From positions 2,219,001 through 2,283,000 of the forward strand of contig NZ_CP011039.1 in NCBI RefSeq assembly GCF_000238255.3: a stretch of 64,000 nt of DNA, given 5' to 3'. Positions 27,695 to 37,154 of this stretch are shown here, piece after piece (within the stretch, counting starts at the first letter, position 1; each line of letters starts with the position of its first letter). A program made the translations under genes and the position numbers. The notes beneath the pieces were generated by a model. The model saw nothing but the letters and a program-made list of their open reading frames with translations. It did no database searches and had not been told where the DNA came from. The DNA comes from Pseudoalteromonas spongiae UST010723-006. GTDB lineage: Bacteria > Pseudomonadota > Gammaproteobacteria > Enterobacterales > Alteromonadaceae.

Positions 27695-28708
27695 TTATCG
27701 CGTTTGCCCTTTCCAGCTAAAGAATAGAGCGCCAAGCAATAGAAACACCACACTTTGCCCGATGAGAATAAACAGCTGTGGTGCAATTTCAACAAACCCT
27801 GCCCCCTCTAACATCACGGCACGCGCACCAATCAACATTTGCGTAAGCGGAAATACCTGAGAAATTACCTGTACAAATGCCGGGCTGCCTTCAAGTGAAA
27901 ACCACACTCCCGACAACATCATCATAGGCCATGACACTAAATTGAGAATGCCACCGGTAAATTCTTCCGACTCAGAACGACACGCGATCAGTAACGATAG
28001 CGAAATTAGTGAAAACGCACCGAGTACGCACAGCACTAATAACCACAACATACTGCCGATTAAATAAAAATCAAAAATAAGATGACAGGCTACGAATATG
28101 GCAGACGTTAATGCCACAACAATCAATAAACGCGAAACGATTTGCGCTGCTAGGAATTCTACCGGCTTTAATGGCGTGGCACTTAAACGCTTTAGCACCG
28201 CGTTTTTACGATAACGTACAATCACATAACCCACACCATACAAACAAGAAAACATCATATTCATCGCTAAAATTCCGGGCACAACCCAATCTAGGTAGCG
28301 GATTTCTTGGCCTTCTATCGCCTCTTTTACAAACGGCGCGGTTGCTTGTGTTGTATCAGCAAGTAGCAATTTTTCTGCAATATAACCGTTGGCAGAACTT
28401 GAATTTACCCAATACTGTTTTGCATCAAAGCTCACCAGTAAATCCAGTTTATGTTGGCGTAGTTTTTCGATTGCCACACTTTCATCTTGATACTCAATAA
28501 ATTCTAAATGCTTATATTGGCTAATATTGTGTTGCTGTAAATCACCTACGTAGCCAATTTTAAACAGTGTCGGGTTATCATTTTTAAAGATAAAGGCGAA
28601 ACCAACCACTAACAAAATAGGAAATGCTAAATTCCAACCGAGCGCCGAACGGTCGCGGAAGAACTCTAAATTACGCGCCACCAAAACAGCAAAAAATCGT
28701 TTAAACAT
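27695..28708 (-). CDS. ABC-2 type exporter permease
   Basis: The 337-residue permease has one N-terminal helix (NLAFPILLVVGFAFIF), a periplasmic loop of about 120 residues, and a C-terminal cluster of five or six helices, the usual ABC-2 layout. The segment RYRKNAVLKRLSATPLKPVEFLAAQ is the coupling region next to the ATPase, and LVSWPMMMLSGVWFSLEG is the conserved late helix. Its start overlaps the ATPase gene by 8 bases. The exported substrate, perhaps a drug, lipid or polysaccharide, cannot be told. Confidence 0.88.
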   Translation of the reverse strand: MFKRFFAVLVARNLEFFRDRSALGWNLAFPILLVVGFAFIFKNDNPTLFKIGYVGDLQQHNISQYKHLEFIEYQDESVAIEKLRQHKLDLLVSFDAKQYWVNSSSANGYIAEKLLLADTTQATAPFVKEAIEGQEIRYLDWVVPGILAMNMMFSCLYGVGYVIVRYRKNAVLKRLSATPLKPVEFLAAQIVSRLLIVVALTSAIFVACHLIFDFYLIGSMLWLLVLCVLGAFSLISLSLLIACRSESEEFTGGILNLVSWPMMMLSGVWFSLEGSPAFVQVISQVFPLTQMLIGARAVMLEGAGFVEIAPQLFILIGQSVVFLLLGALFFSWKGQTR

Positions 28709-29600
28709 CTGTTTTTTCCTCGTTAGTGTGTAATGCGTGACCTGTTAACTTTAGGAATAAATCATCTAAATTAGCCGACTTAACTTGCAGTCCCTGCAAT
28801 GAAATTTGCTCCGTTAACAACTGAGCTAATGTGGCCTCGGTATTATCGCTATGAATAAGCACACTGTCTTGGCTGTAATGGGCATTCGCGAACGAAATTT
28901 GTGACGCTACATTCTGTTTTGGTAACGATATTAATGAACCTTTAAAATGTTCCCTCAATAGGTTTTCAGGGCTATTCATCGCGATAATCTGACCCTTATC
29001 CATAATCGCAATTTGGTCGCATAAGTACTCGGCTTCGTCCATGTAGTGAGTCGTCAATAAGATGGTTTTGCCCGCCGCTTTAATATCATTTACTAAATCC
29101 CAAAATAAACGCCTGCTATGGGGGTCGAGTCCGGTGGTTGGCTCATCTAAAAAAATTAGCTCTGGGTCATTAATTAATGCCAGCGCCAATAGCAAACGCT
29201 GCTTTTGCCCGCCCGACAATTTTCGGTGATCAACATTAATAAAGTCAGTTAACTGACATTGCGTAATAAGGTCATCGATTGGCACCGTCCTTTTATAAAA
29301 CGACGAGAACAAATTTAGCGTTTCTCGTACCGTTAAATAATCTTGCAACGCGGTATGCTGAAACTGAATACCCAGCTTTTGAAAATCTTCTCGTGTAATG
29401 CCCTGACCATTAAATAAAATGTCACCGGATGTTGGCGTTAAAATCCCTTCAAGCATTTCAATGGTAGTGGTTTTTCCCGCACCATTTGGTCCTAACAAAC
29501 CAAAACACGAACCTTTAGTCACTTTGAAATCAATTTTATCGACTGCACAAAAGTCTGAGAAATGCTTACTAAGCTGCTTAACCTCAAGAATTGTTGTCAT
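28701..29600 (-). CDS. ABC-2 type exporter ATP-binding protein
   Basis: The 299-residue ATPase pairs with the permease encoded immediately downstream. Walker A is GPNGAGKTTT, the Q-loop is in FQHTALQDYLT, the signature is LSGGQKQRLLLALAL, Walker B is LIFLDEPTTGLDP and the switch His is in LLTTHYMDEAEYL. The C-terminal 70 residues form the variable tail seen in CcmA/DrrA-like exporters. It is divergent from rsmE with a 73-base gap. Confidence 0.9.
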   Translation of the reverse strand: MTTILEVKQLSKHFSDFCAVDKIDFKVTKGSCFGLLGPNGAGKTTTIEMLEGILTPTSGDILFNGQGITREDFQKLGIQFQHTALQDYLTVRETLNLFSSFYKRTVPIDDLITQCQLTDFINVDHRKLSGGQKQRLLLALALINDPELIFLDEPTTGLDPHSRRLFWDLVNDIKAAGKTILLTTHYMDEAEYLCDQIAIMDKGQIIAMNSPENLLREHFKGSLISLPKQNVASQISFANAHYSQDSVLIHSDNTEATLAQLLTEQISLQGLQVKSANLDDLFLKLTGHALHTNEEKTDV

Positions 29601-29673
29601 AACTACCTTTATTACTTGCCTTTGTTATTGCGCTTTTCATACCATATAAGCATATTAATCGCTGAGAGTCATT

Positions 29674-30417
29674 ATGCGCATTCCCCATATCTACCAAGCT
29701 GGCACAATTGAAGTCGGCACAGAATTACAACTCGGCGATGATGCCGCAGGACACATAGGCCGCGTTCTAAGAATGCAACCAGGTCAACAGGTTAGCTTAT
29801 TTAACGGTGAAGGTGGCGAATACTTATGCACCATTTCACAAGCCAGTAAAAAAAATGTATACGTTAGCGTTGATGAATTTCACGATGTCACCAGTGAGTC
29901 ACCGCTAAAAATCCACTTAGGGCAAGGTATTTCGCGCGGTGAAAAAATGGAATTCACCATTCAAAAGTCAGTGGAGCTTGGCATTACTGAAATCACCCCA
30001 TTATTTAGCGAGCGCTGCGGTGTTAAATTACAAGGTGAACGCCTTGAAAAGAAACACCAGCAATGGCAAAAAATCGCAATTGCGGCGGCAGAGCAATCAG
30101 GTCGTAACTTTGTACCCGTTGTTCACCCGCCAATAAAATTAGAGCAATGGCTAACCCAGCCAAGCGACGAAACTAAGCTAACCCTGCACCCGCGAGCTGA
30201 GCACAGCATTAAAACCATCGATAAACTTGCGAGTTTTAATGCAACAGCAATGCGCTTTGTGGTCGGCCCAGAAGGCGGATTTACCGATGCCGAAATTGCT
30301 GCAACAAAAGCCGCAGACTTTGTTGATATTAAGTTGGGACCACGTGTACTGCGTACTGAGACTGCAGCACTTACTGTGCTCTCTGCGCTGCAGCTTGTCT
30401 ACGGTGATTTAGCTTGA
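29674..30417 (+). CDS. rsmE: 16S rRNA (uracil-1498-N3)-methyltransferase
   Basis: RsmE methylates U1498 of 16S rRNA with S-adenosylmethionine. The 247-residue protein begins MRIPHIYQAG. Its N-terminal PUA-like part has HIGRVLRMQPGQQVSLFNG. The C-terminal SPOUT knot has VVGPEGGFTDAEI and KLGPRVLRTETAALTVL, which bind the cofactor. It is the first gene of the rsmE-gshB-yqgE-ruvX series, the conserved order in gammaproteobacteria. Confidence 0.95.
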   Translation: MRIPHIYQAGTIEVGTELQLGDDAAGHIGRVLRMQPGQQVSLFNGEGGEYLCTISQASKKNVYVSVDEFHDVTSESPLKIHLGQGISRGEKMEFTIQKSVELGITEITPLFSERCGVKLQGERLEKKHQQWQKIAIAAAEQSGRNFVPVVHPPIKLEQWLTQPSDETKLTLHPRAEHSIKTIDKLASFNATAMRFVVGPEGGFTDAEIAATKAADFVDIKLGPRVLRTETAALTVLSALQLVYGDLA

Positions 30418-30471
30418 TTTAAGCTGCAAGCATCCCCATAACATAGAGAGTTGAAAATAAAGGAAACTAAC

Positions 30472-31425
30472 ATGACGATTAAGCTTGGCATCATTTCTGA
30501 TCCTATTGCTGGATTTAATATCAAAAAAGACACCGGCTTCGCCATGATGCTCGAAGCGCAAAAACGCGGCTATGAAATTCATTACATGGAAATGAATGAC
30601 TTGTTTTTACGTGGTGGGCAAAGTTTCGCAACGTCATCTGTTGCTACCGTGTTCGATAATACAGAAAAATGGTATGAACTTGAAGACAAGCAAACCATTG
30701 CTCTAGCTGATTTAGACGTGATTTTAATGCGTAAAGATCCACCATTCGATACTGAATATATTTACGCGACTTATCTGTTAGAGCGCGCCGAGCAAGCGGG
30801 TACACTCGTAATTAACAAACCGCAAAGTTTACGTGACGCTAACGAAAAACTATTTACTGCGTGGTTTAATGAACATACACCAGACACTCTCGTCACCCGT
30901 GAGCAGTCACATATCCGCGCGTTTTTAGAAGAACACAAAGACATTATTCTAAAACCCCTTGATGGAATGGGCGGCGCGTCAATTTTCCGCGTTAAACAAG
31001 ATGACCCAAATATTGGCGTTATTTGCGAAACACTAACAGCACACGGCAGCCAATATGCAATGGCACAAAATTACATTCCAGCGATCAAAGATGGCGATAA
31101 GCGCGTATTAGTGGTTAACGGTGAAGTTATTCCCTATTGCTTAGCGCGTATTCCACAAGGTGGCGAAACCCGCGGTAATTTAGCTGCCGGCGGTCGAGGC
31201 GAAGCGCGCCCTATTACCGATGTAGAACGCAAAATTGCCGAAGCAGTGGCGCCAACATTAATTGAAAAAGGCTTAATTTTTGTCGGTCTTGATATTATTG
31301 GCGACAAGCTCACCGAAATTAATGTCACAGCGCCAACGTGCGTAAAAGAAATTGAAGCGGCATTTGATATTTCTATTACCGGTAAGTTATTCGACGCAAT
31401 TGAGCAAAAAGTGGCGCATACTTAA
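30472..31425 (+). CDS. gshB: Glutathione synthetase
   Basis: GshB joins gamma-glutamylcysteine and glycine using ATP, the second step of glutathione synthesis. The start at ATG 30472 follows AAAGGAAACTAAC and gives MTIKLGIISDPIAGF, as in the family (317 residues). An ATG at 30451 in frame is poorly placed. ATP-grasp features include DVILMRKDPPFDTEYIY, ILKPLDGMGGASIFR, GGETRGNLAAGGRGEARP and LTEINVTAPTC. It lies 54 bases after rsmE. Confidence 0.96.
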   Translation: MTIKLGIISDPIAGFNIKKDTGFAMMLEAQKRGYEIHYMEMNDLFLRGGQSFATSSVATVFDNTEKWYELEDKQTIALADLDVILMRKDPPFDTEYIYATYLLERAEQAGTLVINKPQSLRDANEKLFTAWFNEHTPDTLVTREQSHIRAFLEEHKDIILKPLDGMGGASIFRVKQDDPNIGVICETLTAHGSQYAMAQNYIPAIKDGDKRVLVVNGEVIPYCLARIPQGGETRGNLAAGGRGEARPITDVERKIAEAVAPTLIEKGLIFVGLDIIGDKLTEINVTAPTCVKEIEAAFDISITGKLFDAIEQKVAHT

Positions 31426-31454
31426 AGCTGAAGATAATACAAAAGGTGCAATCA

Positions 31455-32024
31455 ATGAGTAATCAAACCCAGTCATTACAAAATACCTTTTTAGTTGCAA
31501 TGCCAAACATGCCCGACCCACGCTTTAAACACAGCGTGACTTACATTTGTGAGCACAATGAATCAGGCGCAATGGGCCTTGTTATTAATCAACCTACTAA
31601 TCTTACAGTAGGCGAATTACTCGACCAAATCGATATCGAGAATAACAAAATGGCTAGTAACAGCAGTGTTGCGGTAATGTCAGGTGGTCCAGTTCACACT
31701 GATCGCGGGTTTGTATTACACAGTACTAAGCCGGGTTATAGTTCAAGCTCGAATATCAGTTCTGATATTATGATCACTACCTCAAAAGATGTGCTTCACG
31801 AGCTGACAAGCCATGAAGCACCAGATCAATTTCTGATTACCTTAGGCTACGCAGGTTGGGATCCCGGTCAACTTGAAAAAGAGCTGATTGAAAATACTTG
31901 GCTTACCGTACCTGCTGACCCTGAGATTATTTTTAATACGCCAGCGCACTTGCGTTGGCAAAAAGCAATAGAGAGTTTAGGTATTGATATCGATAAACTT
32001 TCTCTCTATTCAGGAAATGCGTAA
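31455..32024 (+). CDS. yqgE: YqgE family protein (DUF179)
   Basis: The 189-residue cytoplasmic protein belongs to the YqgE/AlgH family. It is widespread and structurally characterised, but its exact function is unclear. Hallmarks are FLVAMPNMPDPRFKHSVTYI, GAMGLVINQP, GGPVHTDRGFVLH and LGYAGWDPGQLEKEL. The ATG at 31455 has AAGG 7-9 bases upstream and is preferred to a GTG at 31446. Its stop is immediately followed by the ruvX start, so the two are co-translated. Confidence 0.92.
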   Translation: MSNQTQSLQNTFLVAMPNMPDPRFKHSVTYICEHNESGAMGLVINQPTNLTVGELLDQIDIENNKMASNSSVAVMSGGPVHTDRGFVLHSTKPGYSSSSNISSDIMITTSKDVLHELTSHEAPDQFLITLGYAGWDPGQLEKELIENTWLTVPADPEIIFNTPAHLRWQKAIESLGIDIDKLSLYSGNA

Positions 32025-32465
32025 ATGAGTAAAAACCCTATCGGGCAACGTACACTAATTGGTTTTGATTTTGGAACCAAAAGTATTGGCATTGCCGTAG
32101 GTCAGGAAATATCAGGTACGGCAACCGCACTGAGCGCTGTCGCTGCAAAAGACGGTATTCCAAACTGGGACAACGTAAAAAAAATTCTCGATGAATGGCA
32201 ACCTGATTTATTAATAGTCGGCTTACCGCTCAATATGGATGGCACCAATCAAGAAGTAACCTTTAAAGCCAAAAAATTTGCAAAACGATTGCATGGCATG
32301 TTCGGTTATCAAGTTGAAGTGCAAGATGAACGCCTTACCACAACGGATGCAAAAGCACGCTTGTTTGATCACGGTGGCTACCGAAATTTAGCTAAAGATA
32401 AAGTAGATAGCATGTCGGCACAAATTATCTTAGAAAGCTATTTTGAAAGCTTGTATGGAGACTAA
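32025..32465 (+). CDS. ruvX: Holliday junction resolvase-like protein YqgF (RuvX)
   Basis: YqgF has an RNase H fold and is linked to 16S rRNA 5' maturation and, in some bacteria, to junction resolution. The 146-residue protein has the first catalytic Asp in [29 protein letters not shown], the Glu in [12 protein letters not shown], and the final Asp in [16 protein letters not shown]. All acidic residues are retained. It begins at the base following the yqgE stop. Confidence 0.94.
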   Translation: MSKNPIGQRTLIGFDFGTKSIGIAVGQEISGTATALSAVAAKDGIPNWDNVKKILDEWQPDLLIVGLPLNMDGTNQEVTFKAKKFAKRLHGMFGYQVEVQDERLTTTDAKARLFDHGGYRNLAKDKVDSMSAQIILESYFESLYGD

Positions 32466-32484
32466 GCGCCTCGCTTAGTCTTTA
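32460..32484. terminator. Hairpin shared by the ruvX stop and the convergent gene end
   Basis: GACTAAGCG (32460-32468) and CGCTTAGTC (32472-32480) form a 9-base stem with a CCT loop. The ruvX TAA lies inside the left arm and the convergent gene ends inside the right arm. On the plus strand it is followed by TTTACTAATT. Confidence 0.6.
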
Positions 32485-33371
32485 CTAATTAACTCACTAT
32501 TTAGCACTTTCACACTGCCCTTTTCAGGAATAAAACCCGCTTCAATATATGCCGATTTAATGCGTTTTTGCGCTGCGAGTATTGCTAACCCTTTTTGTAA
32601 CGCGTCAAACGCCGCCTTACCGTCAGGGTGGGTTTTGCTCACCACATAATGACGACTATCATCAAATGTAAGTGCAATGCCCGGCACAGCAAGTAACTCT
32701 AACGAATGCAGTTTGTAGTGGTTGTTAACAGCAGGCATAAACGGCAACAAAGCAAAGTCCGCCCACTTTTTATCAACTGCACGAATTTGCTGTAACCATT
32801 CATCATCTTTGTACAGCTTTTTTAACTTTAAGCTTTTAAGAGTTTGCCAGTCGGCGTGCCAACGGGGAGTTGAAATCGATGTGAATTGAGAAAAATCATC
32901 TAGGCTGTCAATTGCAAAGACTTTTCGGTTTTCAGGATGAGCGAATACGCCTGCTAGGTACTCACCTTTGTTAAACACAGCTGCAGAAATATAAGCGTGC
33001 TCTGCTATTTTTTCTGCATCTGCGTACCAGTATGTGTCAAAGCTAAGTAATTGCTTACCACGCTCTAAAATATTGGTGTTGCGCAGCGTTACTTTACCCA
33101 CTTGGTAGTTGAATGTTTTATCAAAACCACCGAGTTTTAATGCTTGCAAGGCAAGCACCATATCCACTACGTCGCGACGCATGCGATAACCGCTAAACGA
33201 GGTAATCTGATGTACATCACGTCCAGCTAGAAAAGCCTGAAAATCAACATACACATCATCGCGAATATACATATCAACGGTGTTACTTGAATTCGCAGCG
33301 TTCGCCGCAAAACCAAATAACATACTCGCTAATACACAAAAACAAATTTTAAAACGACTTAACTTCAACAT
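32475..33371 (-). CDS. Periplasmic solute-binding-like protein, function unknown
   Basis: The 298-residue protein has a clear signal peptide (KICFCVLASMLFGFAANAA). Its body looks like a type 2 periplasmic binding fold of the family 3 (amino-acid-binding) sort. TLRNTNILERGKQLLSFDTYW, DSLDDFSQFTSISTPRWHAD and FALLPFMPAVNN are arranged like the two lobes of such proteins. No transporter genes adjoin it. Stand-alone proteins of this kind in marine gammaproteobacteria often serve sensing or unknown roles. Ligand and partner are unknown. It ends at the ruvX terminator. Confidence 0.65.
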   Translation of the reverse strand: MLKLSRFKICFCVLASMLFGFAANAANSSNTVDMYIRDDVYVDFQAFLAGRDVHQITSFSGYRMRRDVVDMVLALQALKLGGFDKTFNYQVGKVTLRNTNILERGKQLLSFDTYWYADAEKIAEHAYISAAVFNKGEYLAGVFAHPENRKVFAIDSLDDFSQFTSISTPRWHADWQTLKSLKLKKLYKDDEWLQQIRAVDKKWADFALLPFMPAVNNHYKLHSLELLAVPGIALTFDDSRHYVVSKTHPDGKAAFDALQKGLAILAAQKRIKSAYIEAGFIPEKGSVKVLNSELISKD

Positions 33372-33385
33372 AAGCGTATCACTTA

Positions 33386-34516
33386 CTACTGGTTTTTGTC
33401 TCCATCAAGGCCATCAACCGTAACACCTTGTAAAAAGCCTGCACCTTGTTGCTCATTATTGCGTAATTTAATCATTAAGCGCAGGTCGTTCGGTGAGTCA
33501 GCATGGTGTAGTGCATCGGCATAATTAATGCGATGCTGCTGATAAAGGTCAAAGAGCGCTTGGTCAAAGGTTTGCATACCCATTTCGCGCGATTTAGACA
33601 TGGTTTCTTTAATTGCCCCTACTTCACCACGTTTTATTAGTTCTGCCACCATTGGCGAGTTAAGCAATATTTCAATTGCTGCTGCACGACCATGACCATC
33701 ACTGGTCGGCACAAGTTGCTGTGCAACGATAGCACGCAAGTTAAGTGCTAAATCGTACTTTAACTTGTCGTGCTTTTCTTTTGGCACTAAGTGCATAATA
33801 CGGTCGATTGCTTGGTTCGCGTTGTTTGCGTGCAGTGTAGCCACACACAAATGACCTGTTTCAGCAAATGAAAGCGCATATTCCATAGTTTCTTGCGAGC
33901 GGATCTCACCAATCAAAATTACATCAGGAGCCTGACGTAGAGAGCTCTTTAGTGCCGATTCGAAACTTTCAGTATCCAGTCCCACTTCGCGTTGCGTTAC
34001 AATACTCTTTTGGTGTTCATGAACAAATTCAATCGGGTCCTCAATAGTTAAGATATGACCGCGCTGGTTGCGGTTACGATACCCTAACAGTGCCGCAAGT
34101 GAGGTTGATTTACCGGTACCCGTACCACCCACAAACAGGACTAAGCCACGTTTTGACATTATCACATCGGTTAAAACCGGTGGTAAGCCAAGGTCGTGTA
34201 CTTCCGGAATGGTAGTTACGATACGACGAACAACCATGCCCGCTTTGTCGCGCTGCCAAAAAGCCGAAACACGGAAACGACCCGAATCACGTGCGATCGC
34301 AAAGTTACATTCTTTGGTTTCGTGAAATTCGGTTTTCTGCTTGCCGGTCATTGCCGATTCAACGAGCTCTAACGCTTCTTCTTCAGTTAAATCTGAATGG
34401 CCAATCGGGCGAAGTTCGCCATTAACTTTTACACTTACAGGCAAGAATGTAGACACGAATAAATCCGATGCTTCACTCTCTACCATTTGTTTTAAAAAAT
34501 GATCTAAGCCGTGCAT
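33386..34516 (-). CDS. pilU: Type IV pilus retraction-type ATPase PilU
   Basis: PilU is the accessory retraction ATPase of type IV pili, needed for strong twitching. The 376-residue protein starts MHGLDHFLKQMVESEASDLF. It has Walker A FVGGTGTGKSTSLAA, the Asp box LTIEDPIEFVHEH, Walker B APDVILIGEIRSQETMEYAL and the His box GHLCVATLHANNANQAID. These sequences differ from PilT in the PilU-specific way. It lies 9 bases downstream of pilT, so both are co-transcribed. Confidence 0.96.
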   Translation of the reverse strand: MHGLDHFLKQMVESEASDLFVSTFLPVSVKVNGELRPIGHSDLTEEEALELVESAMTGKQKTEFHETKECNFAIARDSGRFRVSAFWQRDKAGMVVRRIVTTIPEVHDLGLPPVLTDVIMSKRGLVLFVGGTGTGKSTSLAALLGYRNRNQRGHILTIEDPIEFVHEHQKSIVTQREVGLDTESFESALKSSLRQAPDVILIGEIRSQETMEYALSFAETGHLCVATLHANNANQAIDRIMHLVPKEKHDKLKYDLALNLRAIVAQQLVPTSDGHGRAAAIEILLNSPMVAELIKRGEVGAIKETMSKSREMGMQTFDQALFDLYQQHRINYADALHHADSPNDLRLMIKLRNNEQQGAGFLQGVTVDGLDGDKNQ

Positions 34517-34525
34517 AATTTACCC

Positions 34526-35584
34526 CTAGTAAGATCGTGCGCCTGCTGCGCCAAAGTTGCTCTTATCGTGGGCTTTTGCATATGCATCTTGCTGTGTAAT
34601 TAAGCCGCGATTTAGCAAGTTACCTAAACACTGATCCATCGTCTGCATGCCGTGCGATGCACCGGTTTGTAGCGATGAATACATTTGCGCAATTTTATCT
34701 TCACGAATAAGGTTACGAATAGCAGGGGTACCTATCATGATTTCGTGTGCTGCGATTCGTCCGCCACCTACTTTTTTCACGAGTGTTTGTGAAATTACAG
34801 CACGTAACGATTCAGATAGCATTGAACGTACCATGTCTTTTTCTTCACCTGGGAATACGTCGATAATACGGTCAATGGTTTTTGGTGCTGAGGTGGTGTG
34901 CAAGGTGCCAAATACTAAGTGACCGGTTTCTGCCGCGGTCATTGCAAGGCGAATGGTCTCTAAATCACGTAATTCACCGACCAGAATAACATCTGGATCT
35001 TCACGAAGCGCCGAGCGAAGTGCGTTATTAAAGCTGTGCGTATCACGGTGTACTTCACGTTGGTTAATTAAGCTTTGCTTATTGTCGTGTACGAATTCGA
35101 TAGGATCTTCAATGGTAAGTACGTGGTGGTGCTTATGCGAATTAATATAATCAATCATCGCGGCAAGCGTTGTTGATTTACCCGAACCTGTCGGTCCCGT
35201 TACCAACACTAAGCCACGTGGGTTATTGGAAATATCTTTGAATATTTCAGGACAGCCTAAGTCATCAAGGGTTAAAACGGTGCTTGGGATGGTACGAAAT
35301 ACCGCGGCTGGACCACGGTTAGAATTAAAGGCATTAACACGGAAACGCGCTAGGTTTGGCACTTCGAAAGAAAAGTCACATTCTAAGTTTTCTTCGTATT
35401 CTTTTCGCTGCTTATCATTCATAATATCATACACTAAGCCGTTTACGTCTTTTGGTCCAAGTGCGGGGATATTGATTCTTCGAACGTCGCCATCAACGCG
35501 GATCATAGGTGAAACACCTGATGATAAGTGTAAATCTGATGCATTATGTTGCACACTGAATGCCAGTAATTCAGTAATGTCCAT
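34526..35584 (-). CDS. pilT: Type IV pilus retraction ATPase PilT
   Basis: PilT powers depolymerisation of type IV pili and so twitching motility and DNA uptake. The 352-residue protein closely follows P. aeruginosa PilT by eye: MDITELLAFSVQHNASDLHL, GPTGSGKSTTLAAMIDY, LTIEDPIEFVHDNKQ, EDPDVILVGELRDLETIRLA and GHLVFGTLHTTSAPKTID. The C-terminal AIRNLIREDKIAQMYS segment required for retraction is present. It is divergent from yggS with only about 37 bases between starts. Confidence 0.98.
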   Translation of the reverse strand: MDITELLAFSVQHNASDLHLSSGVSPMIRVDGDVRRINIPALGPKDVNGLVYDIMNDKQRKEYEENLECDFSFEVPNLARFRVNAFNSNRGPAAVFRTIPSTVLTLDDLGCPEIFKDISNNPRGLVLVTGPTGSGKSTTLAAMIDYINSHKHHHVLTIEDPIEFVHDNKQSLINQREVHRDTHSFNNALRSALREDPDVILVGELRDLETIRLAMTAAETGHLVFGTLHTTSAPKTIDRIIDVFPGEEKDMVRSMLSESLRAVISQTLVKKVGGGRIAAHEIMIGTPAIRNLIREDKIAQMYSSLQTGASHGMQTMDQCLGNLLNRGLITQQDAYAKAHDKSNFGAAGARSY

Positions 35585-35621
35585 TGGATTGCTCCACTAA
35601 GTTACTTATTTGAATAATTAT

Positions 35622-36308
35622 ATGATTACAATAGCAGAACGACTTAAAATAGCCTATGACAGAATCGCAAAAGCGATAAAAAATTCTCACATTTTAGGGC
35701 AAAAAGTGGCTTTATTGGCGGTCAGCAAAACAAAGCCTAGCACTTTAATACGAGAGGCCTACCAAGCTGGCCAACGTCAATTTGGCGAATCTTACGTACA
35801 AGAAGCGGTCGATAAAATCGCTGAATTATCCGATTTAAGCGACATTGAATGGCACTTTATCGGTCCTATTCAATCGAATAAAAGCGCGCAAGTAGCAGCT
35901 CATTTTAACTGGGTGCAAAGTGTCGACCGCATTAAAATAGCCAGACGCCTAAATGATCAACGCCCCTCTGAACGCGCTAAATTAAATGTGCTTATACAAG
36001 TGAATATAGATGATGAGCAGAGCAAGTCTGGCTGTTCGCTATCAGAAGTCGATGCGTTAGCTCAGTACATTGCAACATCTGACAACTTGGTATTGCGTGG
36101 TGTTATGGCCATTCCTAAAAAAAGCGATTCACTAAACGAGCAACAACACAGCTTTGCCAAACTGCAAACTTGTTTTAATCAATTGAAATCCCAATATGAT
36201 AGTATAGATACGCTTTCAATGGGCATGAGTAACGATGTTGAAGCAGCAATAAGTCAAGGCAGCACTATGGTGCGTATTGGCACCGATATCTTTGGCCCAA
36301 GAAACTAA
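35622..36308 (+). CDS. yggS: PLP homeostasis protein YggS
   Basis: YggS is a single-domain PLP-binding protein that controls vitamin B6 and amino-acid pools, without known catalysis. The ATG at 35622 gives MITIAERLKIAYDRIAKAI (228 residues). A TTG twelve bases earlier is possible but unsupported. LLAVSKTKPSTLIREAYQAG has the PLP lysine. GESYVQEAVDKI, WHFIGPIQSNK and LSMGMSNDVEAAISQGSTMV are typical of the family. The pilT/yggS-proC-yggT arrangement is widely conserved. Confidence 0.95.
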   Translation: MITIAERLKIAYDRIAKAIKNSHILGQKVALLAVSKTKPSTLIREAYQAGQRQFGESYVQEAVDKIAELSDLSDIEWHFIGPIQSNKSAQVAAHFNWVQSVDRIKIARRLNDQRPSERAKLNVLIQVNIDDEQSKSGCSLSEVDALAQYIATSDNLVLRGVMAIPKKSDSLNEQQHSFAKLQTCFNQLKSQYDSIDTLSMGMSNDVEAAISQGSTMVRIGTDIFGPRN

Positions 36309-36332
36309 CGATTAACCAAAAAGAGAGTTCCT

Positions 36333-37154
36333 ATGTCACAAAACACCATTGCATTTATTGGTACCGGTAATATGAGTTACGCCATTATTGGCGGATTAAT
36401 CAATGGCGGTTTTGCCCCAAACAATATTATCGCAACCAACCGCAATGCAGAAAAACTTGCCAAAGTTGGCAATGACTTTGGTATTCAAGTAACTAACGAC
36501 AACATAAAAGCAATCGAACAGGCCGATTACGTTGTACTCTCGGTTAAACCGCAAATGATGGCAGACCTATGCCAAACCATTAAAGATTCAGGTATCGCCT
36601 ACCAAGACAAAGTGTTTATTTCCGTTGCGGCGGGCATTAAAGTGGCGCGTTTACAAGAAATGCTAGACCACCCGGTTAAGATGATCCGCTGCATGCCAAA
36701 TACCCCGAGCTTACAAAGCAAAGGCGTAAGCGGCTTGTTCAGCAATAATACCAGTGAGCAAGAAAAACAATTTGCTACAGAGGTATTTAGCGCAACAGGT
36801 ATTGTTACGTGGCTTTCAGAAGAAGACCAAATTAACGATATTATTGCGGTAACGGGTTCATCTCCTGCGTATGTATTTTTGTTCTTAGAAGCGATTGAAC
36901 AAAAAGCAAAAGAGCTCGGTTTTAACGCTGAACAAGCAAGAGAGCTGGTACAGCAAGTGGCTGTAGGTGCCAGCGATATGGTGGCAAAATCGCCTGACTT
37001 ATCAATCAGTCAGTTACGTGCTAATGTTACTTCAAAAGGCGGTACAACTGCCGCGGCAATTGCTCATTTAGAGCAGCAAAACTTAACGCAAACTGTCGCC
37101 GATGCGATGGATGCGTGTATCGCACGCGCACAACAAATGGAGCAAGAATTTTAA
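36333..37154 (+). CDS. proC: Pyrroline-5-carboxylate reductase
   Basis: ProC makes the last step of proline synthesis, reducing pyrroline-5-carboxylate with NAD(P)H. The 273-residue protein has the dinucleotide-binding IAFIGTGNMSYAIIGGLI. Further matches are VVLSVKPQMMADL, MIRCMPNTPSLQSKGVSGLF, VTGSSPAYVFLFLEA and NVTSKGGTTAAAI near the C-terminus. It is 24 bases after yggS, and its TAA shares a base with the yggT start. Confidence 0.97.
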   Translation: MSQNTIAFIGTGNMSYAIIGGLINGGFAPNNIIATNRNAEKLAKVGNDFGIQVTNDNIKAIEQADYVVLSVKPQMMADLCQTIKDSGIAYQDKVFISVAAGIKVARLQEMLDHPVKMIRCMPNTPSLQSKGVSGLFSNNTSEQEKQFATEVFSATGIVTWLSEEDQINDIIAVTGSSPAYVFLFLEAIEQKAKELGFNAEQARELVQQVAVGASDMVAKSPDLSISQLRANVTSKGGTTAAAIAHLEQQNLTQTVADAMDACIARAQQMEQEF

